Part shown: piece by piece, positions 1-5,273 of the stretch
Position numbering within the stretch: position 1 is the stretch's first letter
Layout: each line of letters begins with the position of its first letter
Source of the DNA: Minisyncoccota bacterium
GTDB lineage: Bacteria; Patescibacteriota; Microgenomatia; Levybacterales; UBA12049
NCBI GenBank assembly: GCA_025449795.1
Contig: JANWIQ010000010.1
Span: forward strand, 1 to 6,685
DNA: 6,685 bases
Reading direction: 5' to 3'
Notes under the pieces: model-generated
The model's database searches: none
Seen by the model: the letters and a program-made list of their open reading frames with translations, nothing else
Told to the model about the DNA's origin: nothing
Made by a program: the position numbers and the translations under genes

Positions 1-41
1 ACCCTCTTGCATTTTGAATGAATGTATCTCACTATAGATAT

Positions 42-227
42 ATGGCAAAGACACGAAAAAAAGGCTCACTTTCATATCATCTTACCACCGTAACCCCGCT
101 TTCCAAAACAATCGCGTTTCTTCTTTTTATCGCCTTACCATTTATTGGTTTTTATCTTGGCATGCAATACCAAAAAACAGCCGATTCTGTTACTTCACCT
201 GCTACAACTATCTCCCAAGCAAAATAG
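42..227 (+). CDS. small single-helix membrane protein, function unknown
   Basis: About 61 residues from the ATG at 42. A longer form of 69 residues could start at 18; neither start has a Shine-Dalgarno sequence, and MAKTRKK at 42 is the more natural N-terminus. The protein has a basic N-terminus (KTRKKG), a polar stretch, then one hydrophobic helix (roughly IAFLLFIALPFIGFYLGMQY) and a short polar Ser/Thr-rich tail. The basic start suggests the N-terminus is in the cytoplasm and the tail outside. I do not recognise a family with a known function. Small proteins with a similar FYLGMQYQ-like end to the helix occur, as far as I recall, in CPR genomes. It could be a membrane peptide or the remnant of a longer anchor. 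No promoter is visible because the window starts just upstream. Confidence 0.55.
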   Translation: MAKTRKKGSLSYHLTTVTPLSKTIAFLLFIALPFIGFYLGMQYQKTADSVTSPATTISQAK

Positions 228-242
228 ATTTATTATTGCGTG

Positions 243-270
243 TAGATTCTTCTTTCAATTCAGAATGACA
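243..270. repeat. degenerate interspersed palindrome (AGATTCTTC...TCAGAATGACA type)
   Basis: The spacer between the first two genes contains AGATTCTTC, seven bases, then TCAGAATGACA. ATTCT and AGAAT can pair as a short stem. From memory, this closely resembles an intergenic palindrome family (AGATTCTTCGCTTCGCTCAGAATGACA-like) seen in many unrelated bacteria, with the central arm degraded here. It has no T-tract after the stem, so it is a poor candidate for a terminator. The family assignment needs a genome-wide search. Confidence 0.4.
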
Positions 271-280
271 AGAAACTTTG

Positions 281-289
281 TGTTAGAAT
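281..289 (+). promoter_or_regulatory. extended -10 promoter element for the DehI-like gene
   Basis: TGTTAGAAT fits the extended -10 pattern TGnTANNNT. It ends six bases before the ATG at 296, which is about where transcription would begin, so the mRNA would be leaderless or nearly so. No Shine-Dalgarno sequence precedes this ATG, which agrees. No good -35 box was found at 16-18 bases; extended -10 promoters often lack one. Confidence 0.35.
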
Positions 290-295
290 AACAGT

Positions 296-1141
296 ATGCT
301 TCGGATAAAACCTATTCCTGAAGAAAATGCATCAGAACAAGTCCGTCAAACCTATGACGACATAAAAAGGACACTCAATGCCCCTTTTATTCCGCTTCTT
401 TTCCAGTATATTGCCAACTTTGAAGAATACTTCGTCTATGTATGGGGCAAAATCAAAGCAAATGTCACCTCCGAGTATTTTGGTGTTGCAACGGCAGAAG
501 CAATTAATTTTACCAATAGGGAAGTTATTGGTATTTATTCCCCGACAGCGAAAATGGCCCAATTTATTCACCGTTTACATCCTGAAGAAAAAGATCATAT
601 CCAAAAAACAGTGTATGACTTACAAATTCTCAATGCCAAGTTACTGGTCATTACCATTGCACTTCGTGAAGGAGTAAAAGGGGTGGTTATTGGGCAGGAG
701 CAAATGTCCCGTCTTGATGCACAGCAATATGAAGTAGATATTTTTGATATTTTTCATACAAAATATGCCAAAGAAGAAAAAGAAATAGAGCCGGCAACCC
801 GCATGCTTGCCCCGCTTTTTGGTACGAATGCGCTGGTTTTATCTCAGTACCCAGCATTTTTTACCCATATTGCGTGGGAAATGGAACATTTAATAAAAGA
901 AGAAAATTATTTAGAAAAAAGAGTAGAGTTAGAGCGATTGGGTATGAAAGAAGCCATGGGATTGCCATTTACGATTGGCTGTTCGTACCAGGAAATTATG
1001 GCTTATGCAGGGCACAAACCGCATTTGCAAGAATTATTGTATATTCTTGCCGAAACTTTCCCCTCCCAATTTCCGCGCTTGCTTATGACGACATCCATGA
1101 TGAGAATAGCGTTAGAAGGTAAATTTCCTCTCGCGGTATAA
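296..1141 (+). CDS. DehI-fold (2-haloacid dehalogenase family) protein, probably without dehalogenase activity
   Basis: 281 residues, all-helical in character, with no signal peptide, so cytoplasmic. The N-terminal half (TYDDIKRTLNAPF near 19-31, then LNAKLLVITIAL near 112-123) and the C-terminal end (FPRLLMTTSMMRIALEGKFPL near 259-279) follow the group I 2-haloacid dehalogenase DehI of Pseudomonas putida as I recall it. DehI is slightly longer and is built from two tandem helical repeats. In that by-eye alignment the active-site Asn114 is kept (Asn113 here), but Trp34 is replaced by Phe31 and the catalytic Asp189 by Asn178 (TNALVLSQYP against SDFQALANWP). The known enzyme uses that Asp to activate water that displaces halide from 2-haloacids, so this copy may act on another substrate or only bind ligand. 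The ATG has no Shine-Dalgarno site and sits right after an extended -10. The gene is flanked by spacers, so it is probably its own transcription unit. Confidence 0.72.
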   Translation: MLRIKPIPEENASEQVRQTYDDIKRTLNAPFIPLLFQYIANFEEYFVYVWGKIKANVTSEYFGVATAEAINFTNREVIGIYSPTAKMAQFIHRLHPEEKDHIQKTVYDLQILNAKLLVITIALREGVKGVVIGQEQMSRLDAQQYEVDIFDIFHTKYAKEEKEIEPATRMLAPLFGTNALVLSQYPAFFTHIAWEMEHLIKEENYLEKRVELERLGMKEAMGLPFTIGCSYQEIMAYAGHKPHLQELLYILAETFPSQFPRLLMTTSMMRIALEGKFPLAV

Positions 1142-1264
1142 TTTTATTCTCAAAGAAAAAAGCTTATAACAATTCTTACTTTTCCTTTACAATCTTACGG
1201 ATTTTTTACAAAAATTATTTTCCCATCTCATAGAAACTTTCTTACAAGTTACTTTCAGGAGTAT

Positions 1265-1273
1265 TGCTATACT
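1265..1273 (+). promoter_or_regulatory. extended -10 promoter element ahead of the ftsE gene cluster
   Basis: TGCTATACT matches the extended -10 pattern TGnTATAAT with one mismatch. Transcription would begin near 1280, directly at the ATG at 1282 of a small open frame, and would run through the structured segment into the gene cluster. A TTACAA at 1242-1247 is a possible -35, but at 20 bases the spacing is long. A weaker second candidate lies at 1376-1401 (TTGCCA, then TGTAAT, spacing only 14). Confidence 0.35.
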
Positions 1274-1281
1274 CTTACCCT

Positions 1282-1368
1282 ATGGTTTTTTTCTTCCTCA
1301 GGGAAGTAGTTGTTGTCGCAGCTGCTTTCGGAGTTGTTTTTGTTGGGCGAGCGTTATTGAATAGATAG
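1282..1368 (+). CDS. possible leaderless 28-residue membrane peptide
   Basis: An ATG at 1282 opens a 28-codon frame ending in TAG at 1366-1368. The peptide starts MVFFFLREVVVVAAAF and ends GRALLNR: a hydrophobic helix broken by one Arg-Glu pair, with a basic end. Eight bases separate its ATG from the extended -10 TGCTATACT, so it could be translated from a leaderless message. There is no Shine-Dalgarno sequence. It may be a real small membrane protein, a leader peptide for the genes downstream, or chance. No family is recognised, and the frame is short enough to arise by accident. Confidence 0.25.
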   Translation: MVFFFLREVVVVAAAFGVVFVGRALLNR

Positions 1369-1401
1369 CGAAGGGTTGCCAAAAAATAGCAAATGTGTAA
1401 T

Positions 1402-1498
1402 ACTGGATGTATCCTGCCTATGTGGGTAGGATCGTCACGTTAATTAATGATAGCAGCTAGGTTGGATAGCAAAGCATCCAACGTGGCCACATCCTAGT
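1402..1498 (+). ncRNA. candidate structured RNA or 5' leader of the ftsE operon
   Basis: By eye, ACTGGATGT (1402-1410) pairs with ACATCCTAGT (1489-1498), nine pairs with one bulged T, closing the segment. Directly inside, 1411-1419 pairs with 1424-1432 (nine pairs, two of them G-T) around the loop ATGT. CACGTT (1436-1441) pairs with AACGTG (1480-1485), and GGAT (1464-1467) pairs with ATCC (1476-1479) further in. A competing fold exists: GTTGGAT (1461-1467) with ATCCAAC (1476-1482), plus CTAGG (1457-1461) with CCTAG (1493-1497). Both break the first fold, as in switching leaders. No T-tract follows and I match it to no known riboswitch. It could also be a leftover mobile-element end. Confidence 0.4.
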
Positions 1499-1537
1499 TA
1501 GATATGAAATTATCTATTGGGACAGAATTATCTAACG

Positions 1538-1546
1538 GGGGAGGTG
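1538..1546 (+). promoter_or_regulatory. strong ribosome binding site deciding the start at 1549
   Basis: GGGGAGGTGA matches the 16S rRNA tail over at least eight bases and lies just ahead of the ATG at 1549, with a second ATG at 1555 at a more usual distance. This favours initiation here over the upstream in-frame ATG at 1504, which has no such site. Confidence 0.75.
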
Positions 1547-1548
1547 AA

Positions 1549-2022
1549 ATGAATATGGATACCCAAGACACAATGCCAACAAAAACAGAAAATGTTTTTC
1601 ATGATATGTCTACTTCAACCCCATTATTCTCAAGCAAGGTAATTATTCTTTTTATTTTGGTTATTCTCCTGGGAATTGGTAGTGGATATGTGCTGGCAAA
1701 GCATGCAGGTACTGTGCTGCCTGGAAGTACCAGTGGGACAGCTTCGTCAGGGAGCGTAGCACAAGGTGTTACGTATGGCAGTGGTGACAGCACAACATTT
1801 AAGGATACCGCAGAAGGCGTTGTCCAAAAAGGGGGTATTGGGACTGAGGGACAATATCATTTAGTCCGTCCTGGAGGCGCCAGCCAGTATGTCTATATGA
1901 CCTCTTCTCTTGTTGATTTATCACAATTTATTGGCCACAGCGTAAAAGTATGGGGAGCAACCCAAAAAGCCCAGCAAGCCGGATGGCTTATGGATGTAGG
2001 AAAGGTGGAGGTTGAGCATTGA
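1549..2022 (+). CDS. membrane-anchored small-domain protein ahead of ftsE, function unknown
   Basis: 157 residues from the ATG at 1549; the in-frame ATG at 1504 would add 15 residues but lacks a ribosome binding site. A polar N-terminus of about 29 residues is followed by one transmembrane helix (VIILFILVILLGIGSGYVLA, 31-50), then a Gly/Ser/Thr-rich linker (about 54-83) and a compact outer domain (about 84-157). The domain has the motifs YHLVRPGG, VYMTSSLVDLSQFIG, VKVWG and AGWLMDVGKVEV. The alternating short strands suggest a small beta-barrel, possibly OB-like; this is inference. I recall similar anchored domains in CPR genomes but no known function. Its TGA stop overlaps the TTG start of ftsE by four bases, so the two are translationally coupled. 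This suggests a role at the cell envelope near the FtsEX complex. Confidence 0.8.
   Translation: MNMDTQDTMPTKTENVFHDMSTSTPLFSSKVIILFILVILLGIGSGYVLAKHAGTVLPGSTSGTASSGSVAQGVTYGSGDSTTFKDTAEGVVQKGGIGTEGQYHLVRPGGASQYVYMTSSLVDLSQFIGHSVKVWGATQKAQQAGWLMDVGKVEVEH
2007..2011 (+). promoter_or_regulatory. ribosome binding site supporting the TTG start of ftsE
   Basis: GGAGG lies seven bases before TTG at 2019, inside the end of the preceding gene. The spacing is ideal. It supports a TTG start whose last two bases form the first two of the upstream TGA stop (TTGA overlap). Confidence 0.75.
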
Positions 2023-3026
2023 TACGCCTTGAGAATGTATCAAAAGTATTTGGGACTGGAGTTGCGGGACTTTCCAATATTACCCTTTTTGTAGACAAGG
2101 GTGAATTTGTTTTTTTGGTAGGGCATACAGGGTCTGGTAAAACCACCTTGCTTCGCCTTTTGGTACGGGATATGCTCCCGACAGAAGGCACAATTATCGT
2201 AAGCGATTTTGATATCGTAAAACTTCCAGAAAATAAAATTCCTCGCCTGAGAAAAAAAATTGGTGTTGTTTTTCAAGATCTCAAACTCCTCGCAGATAGG
2301 ACAATTGTTGAAAATATTGTCCTCCCGATGCAAGTCGCTGGTACAAAACTTGAAGAAGGAGTACAGCGGGCTGAAGAATTATTGCAAATGGTAGGACTTC
2401 TTGAGCATAAGGAGAAATTTCCTATTCAATTGTCGGGTGGAGAATTGCAACGCGTTGCAATTGCACGGGCACTAGCACTTTCTCCAGAAATTCTTCTCGC
2501 AGACGAGCCTACCGGAAATTTGGATCCCCAAACAGCATTTGAAATTGTCCAACTTTTAGAAAAAATTAATGAAATGGGGACAACGATTATTATGGCAACC
2601 CACAATATAGATATTGTCAATAAAATGAAAAAAAGGGTAGTAGGTCTGGATAAAGGAAAAGTAGTAAAGGATGAAAAATCCCCCAAGGGGGCTAGCTACA
2701 CGGTAGCGGCGCACTCTGCAAAGAATAAAACTCAAGAGGTAAAAGAAGAGAAGATTGGAGAAAAGGTTCATAAGGAATCTTCCAAAGAGCCTGAACCACC
2801 CCAAGAACCCGAAGAGCCCAAAGAAGAAGATCATAAGAAAGAGACAAAAAAGTTATCCGACCTTTTGGCAAAAGCTCGGGCAACCCTTCGGTCAGGGCAA
2901 GTCCTTCAGAAAAAATCCGCCAAAAAGCAAGCAGGACAAGTCCATCAGCAAAATTCAGGACAAGAGATGCCATTTGGATTTGAAAAAGAAGCAGATGTAA
3001 AAGAGATACCCGAAGTGATGGAATAA
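2019..3026 (+). CDS. ftsE: cell division ATP-binding protein FtsE with a long charged C-terminal tail
   Basis: ABC-type ATPase that pairs with FtsX at the division site and drives activation of a peptidoglycan hydrolase outside the membrane. All motifs are intact: Walker A GHTGSGKT (35-42), Q-loop VFQD with Gln86, signature LSGGE (138-142), Walker B ILLADEP (158-164) and the switch His195 in ATHN. The ABC domain ends near residue 219, the full length of a usual FtsE. About 115 extra residues follow, rich in Lys, Glu, Pro and Gln, with one helix-like stretch (KKLSDLLAKARATLR, 277-291); this tail is probably disordered and cytoplasmic. The DNA at the domain-tail junction contains GC-rich palindromes. 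The TTG start is backed by a strong ribosome binding site and couples translation to the gene upstream. ftsX follows after six bases. Other ABC ATPases are unlikely given the ftsX neighbour. Confidence 0.95.
   Translation: MIRLENVSKVFGTGVAGLSNITLFVDKGEFVFLVGHTGSGKTTLLRLLVRDMLPTEGTIIVSDFDIVKLPENKIPRLRKKIGVVFQDLKLLADRTIVENIVLPMQVAGTKLEEGVQRAEELLQMVGLLEHKEKFPIQLSGGELQRVAIARALALSPEILLADEPTGNLDPQTAFEIVQLLEKINEMGTTIIMATHNIDIVNKMKKRVVGLDKGKVVKDEKSPKGASYTVAAHSAKNKTQEVKEEKIGEKVHKESSKEPEPPQEPEEPKEEDHKKETKKLSDLLAKARATLRSGQVLQKKSAKKQAGQVHQQNSGQEMPFGFEKEADVKEIPEVME
2680..2707. repeat. two adjacent GC-rich palindromes inside ftsE
   Basis: CCCCCAAGGGGG (2680-2691) is followed by GCTACACGGTAGC (2695-2707), each able to form a hairpin. 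They lie in an otherwise AT-rich gene, exactly where the conserved ABC domain gives way to the variable tail, and encode SPKGASYTVAA. This looks like a small repeat element absorbed into the reading frame. The alternative is chance. Confidence 0.4.
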
Positions 3027-3032
3027 TATACT

Positions 3033-3902
3033 ATGGATACACATATTGCAACAACGTGGAAACATATACGAAGATCGCCTTACCAGGCACTTGCCGCCAT
3101 TATGATAATGGTAGTAACTTTTTTGGCAGTATCGGTATTTACTATCCTGATTCTTGGCTCTTCCAAAATTCTCAATTATTTTGAGTCCAAGCCACAAGTT
3201 ACTGCATTTTTTCACGATGAAGCAACGACAACCCAAATTGATAGTCTAAAAAATACGTTGCAGGCAACAGGAAAAGTTTCAAGTCTGAAATTTGTTTCCA
3301 AACAACAAGCATTACAAATTTACAAACAGCAAAACAAAAATGATCCACTACTTTTGGATTTGGTTACCGCAGATGTGTTACCTGCTTCTTTGGAAATATC
3401 TACATTCCAAATAACGGATTTGCCTGTTATTTCGAATTCACTTAAAAATAATCCTATTGTGCAGGAAGTAGTATTTCAGCAGGATGTGGTTGCAACGCTC
3501 ACTACCTGGTCGAATGCAATTCGGGCAATTGGACTAGGACTCATTGTTGTATTATCTATTGTTTCTATTCTTATTATGGCGACCATTATTGGTATGAAAA
3601 TTTCTCAGAAAAAAGAAGAAATAGAGGTCATGCAACTTATCGGTGCCACCAAGTGGTACATTAGTTGGCCATTTATTTATGAAGGAATGTTTTATGGATT
3701 GATAGGGACATTTGTTGGATGGGTTGTTGTCTCGGCAACGCTTTTTTTCTCAACCCCCTTACTTGAAAATTTCTTGCAGGGAATTCCTCTTTTCCCAGTT
3801 CCTTGGTATTTCTATGGACTTCTTCTCGCGGGGGAGGTGGTCCTTTCTATGCTTCTTGGATGGTTTGCTAGTCTTTTGGCTGTACGTCGCTACATTAAAT
3901 AA
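3033..3902 (+). CDS. ftsX: cell division protein FtsX
   Basis: 289-residue membrane partner of FtsE. There is a short cytoplasmic N-terminus (WKHIRRSPYQAL), helix 1 near 20-42, then an outer domain of about 120 residues (43-162) that in other bacteria grips the coiled coil of a peptidoglycan hydrolase. Helices 2, 3 and 4 lie near 163-188, 211-240 and 258-284. The hallmark cytoplasmic loop KKEEIEVMQLIGATKWYI (193-210) between helices 2 and 3 is present. The length is normal for the Gram-positive-like form. The ATG at 3033 lies six bases after the ftsE stop and has no clear Shine-Dalgarno sequence, so translation may depend on ribosomes finishing ftsE. The next gene encodes the expected type of extracellular partner. 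Confidence 0.95.
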   Translation: MDTHIATTWKHIRRSPYQALAAIMIMVVTFLAVSVFTILILGSSKILNYFESKPQVTAFFHDEATTTQIDSLKNTLQATGKVSSLKFVSKQQALQIYKQQNKNDPLLLDLVTADVLPASLEISTFQITDLPVISNSLKNNPIVQEVVFQQDVVATLTTWSNAIRAIGLGLIVVLSIVSILIMATIIGMKISQKKEEIEVMQLIGATKWYISWPFIYEGMFYGLIGTFVGWVVVSATLFFSTPLLENFLQGIPLFPVPWYFYGLLLAGEVVLSMLLGWFASLLAVRRYIK

Positions 3903-3966
3903 GTATTACGTATTACGTATTAAGGAAAGAAAATACATAATACATACTACGTAATACATGATACAG
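3903..3966. repeat. inverted heptamer repeats forming a hairpin between ftsX and the peptidase gene
   Basis: The left arm is GTATTAC, GTATTAC, GTATTAA (3903-3923). The right side is five seven-base units, AATACAT, AATACAT, ACTACGT, AATACAT, GATACAG (3932-3966). The arms 3903-3922 and 3938-3957 pair at 18 of 20 positions around a 15-base loop, with a perfect 10-base outer stem. The right arm ends at the base before the ATG at 3958, and the last repeat units run into the coding frame. No T-tract follows, so it is not a standard terminator; it could tune expression or mRNA processing between ftsX and the peptidase. Confidence 0.8.
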
Positions 3967-5247
3967 AGTATGCTAAAAAAAATTCTTTCAATCATTACTG
4001 CATTATGTATGCTCTTTACTGGTTTTTGCTTACCGTATATACGGATATATGCACAGACCGTTACCCCAACTGCAACCCCAACGCCTGATACTTCTTCAGC
4101 AGTCCAAAGCCTTGAGCAGCAAATAAGTAACTTAGAATCAAAAATTTCTGATTTACAAGGACAAGAAAAAACCCTTTCTACACAAATAAGTGTTATGGAT
4201 AGCCAAATCCAGCTGACACAACTACAAATTAACGATACCCAACAAAAAATAATGGACCTTACCTTAAATATTGCAACGGCAAATACAAAAATTAGCTCGT
4301 TGCAAGGATCTATAGACAACCTGACAAAAGTATTGCTTACGAAGATTGTCGCAACGTATGAAGTTGGGTCTTCTCAGCCATTCCAGGTATTAATGGCAGC
4401 AAGCGATATCCATGATTTTTTTATTCGGGCAAATTACTTAAAAATAGCACAAGCGCATGACAAGCAGCTTGTCTATGACACCGTGCAGGCAAAAAATGAT
4501 TATGCCAACCAAAAACAAATTTATGAAGATGAAAAAAAGCAGGTAGAGGCGCTGAATGTACAGCTTACTGCATACAATACCCAGCTAGATCAGGAGAAAG
4601 CAGCAAAACAAAGTTTACTTTCACAAACCCAGGGCAGCGAAGCGATTTATCAACAACAATTAACTGCTGCGCAGGCAGAATTAGCGAGTTTCTCAAATTT
4701 CGTAACATCTCAAGGGGGAGCATCATTATTATCTGGACAAACTTCTTGTGATAGTTGGGGTTGTTATTATAATCAACGTGATTCTCAATGGGGAAACATT
4801 GCTATAAATGGCCAATCAGGATACTCTATTGCAGGATATGGTTGTCTCATAACATCACTTGCCATGGTTGCAAGCCATATGGGTCATACTGATATTTTGC
4901 CTTCAGATATTGCCGCACCATCCTTCCAAAATTTTGATGTTGGAACCGCTCTTTTGGCATATTCGATTAACGCAAAAGGGCATTCTATAAGCAGAAATCC
5001 AACAAATGTTTCAGGAAATAGTTGGCCAGACAGCAGGATTGATTCTTTAATAGATAGTGATTTGCCAAACGGCCCAGTAATTGTGGGGATGTATGCGTAT
5101 GGAGGTACACATTTTGTTGTATTAAAAGGAGGATCTGGTGGTAATTATATTATGGACGATCCTTTCGTTCCCAATGGGAAAGATATATCATTTACAAGCC
5201 ATTATACGATTGCAAGTATTTTTGAGGTTGACACGGTGTCAATGTGA
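3958..5247 (+). CDS. secreted coiled-coil C39-like cysteine peptidase, likely FtsEX-controlled cell wall hydrolase
   Basis: 429 residues. A signal peptide (LKKILSIITALCMLF, with a cut likely after YIRIYA near 32) leads to a short Pro/Thr stretch, coiled coil 1 (about 46-125), a middle segment (VLLTKIVATYEVGSSQPFQVLMAASDI and beyond, about 125-165) typical of EnvC, PcsB and CwlO proteins, coiled coil 2 (about 165-245), and a C-terminal C39-like papain-fold domain (about 264-429). Likely catalytic residues are Cys296 in GYGCLITSLAM, His385 in GGTHFVVLKGG and Asp400 or Asp401 in YIMDDPF. Cys264 and Cys269 flank the domain start. Position right after ftsX and the coiled-coil layout point to activation by the FtsX outer domain during septum splitting. 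C39-like domains cut peptide bonds; action on wall cross-links is inferred, not shown. The ATG at 3970 (MLKKIL) may be the true start, because the first four codons lie in repeat units. Neither start has a clear ribosome binding site. Confidence 0.88.
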   Translation: MIQSMLKKILSIITALCMLFTGFCLPYIRIYAQTVTPTATPTPDTSSAVQSLEQQISNLESKISDLQGQEKTLSTQISVMDSQIQLTQLQINDTQQKIMDLTLNIATANTKISSLQGSIDNLTKVLLTKIVATYEVGSSQPFQVLMAASDIHDFFIRANYLKIAQAHDKQLVYDTVQAKNDYANQKQIYEDEKKQVEALNVQLTAYNTQLDQEKAAKQSLLSQTQGSEAIYQQQLTAAQAELASFSNFVTSQGGASLLSGQTSCDSWGCYYNQRDSQWGNIAINGQSGYSIAGYGCLITSLAMVASHMGHTDILPSDIAAPSFQNFDVGTALLAYSINAKGHSISRNPTNVSGNSWPDSRIDSLIDSDLPNGPVIVGMYAYGGTHFVVLKGGSGGNYIMDDPFVPNGKDISFTSHYTIASIFEVDTVSM

Positions 5248-5273
5248 GGACATACTTGTGGTGAATACAAGAT

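Larger units (their letters stand above)
1142..1548. other. 407-base spacer without a large gene
   Basis: The first part (1142-1264) is very AT-rich and shows no gene, convincing terminator or known RNA on either strand. It is followed by an extended -10 promoter, a possible 28-codon peptide gene (1282-1368), a structured segment (1402-1498) and a directly repeated AATTATCTA (1508-1516 and 1526-1534) just before the ribosome binding site of the next gene. Compared with the tight spacing of the genes to the right, this spacer is long and probably carries the regulatory start of the ftsE operon. Confidence 0.6.

Noticed and set aside
3..17. end of an upstream gene (PLAF then TGA)
   Set aside because: Only four codons are visible, too few to support a gene.
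1461..1482. GTTGGAT...ATCCAAC resembling the outer boxes of an integron attC site
   Set aside because: attC sites have RYYYAAC first and GTTRRRY last; here the order is reversed, and no integrase or cassette structure is present.
1504..1548. upstream ATG giving a longer form of the small-domain protein
   Set aside because: No ribosome binding site at 1504, whereas a strong one precedes 1549; the extra residues are encoded by the direct repeat region.
2556..2834. minus-strand open frame rich in Phe and Leu, looking like a membrane protein
   Set aside because: Hydrophobicity is the expected reading of the Lys/Glu-rich FtsE tail on the opposite strand.
3903..3966. CRISPR-like or terminator-like array
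   Set aside because: Units are seven bases with no spacers, so not CRISPR; the hairpin has no T-tract, so not a standard intrinsic terminator.
3958..4057. lipoprotein signal in the coiled-coil peptidase (FTGFC)
   Set aside because: Phe just before the Cys does not fit the lipobox, and a normal cleavage site (IYA) follows.
3906..4319. 137-codon open frame on the minus strand across the peptidase gene
   Set aside because: It lies opposite a clear coding region with a signal peptide and coiled coil, is Cys-rich and low in recognisable motifs, and has no supporting start region.
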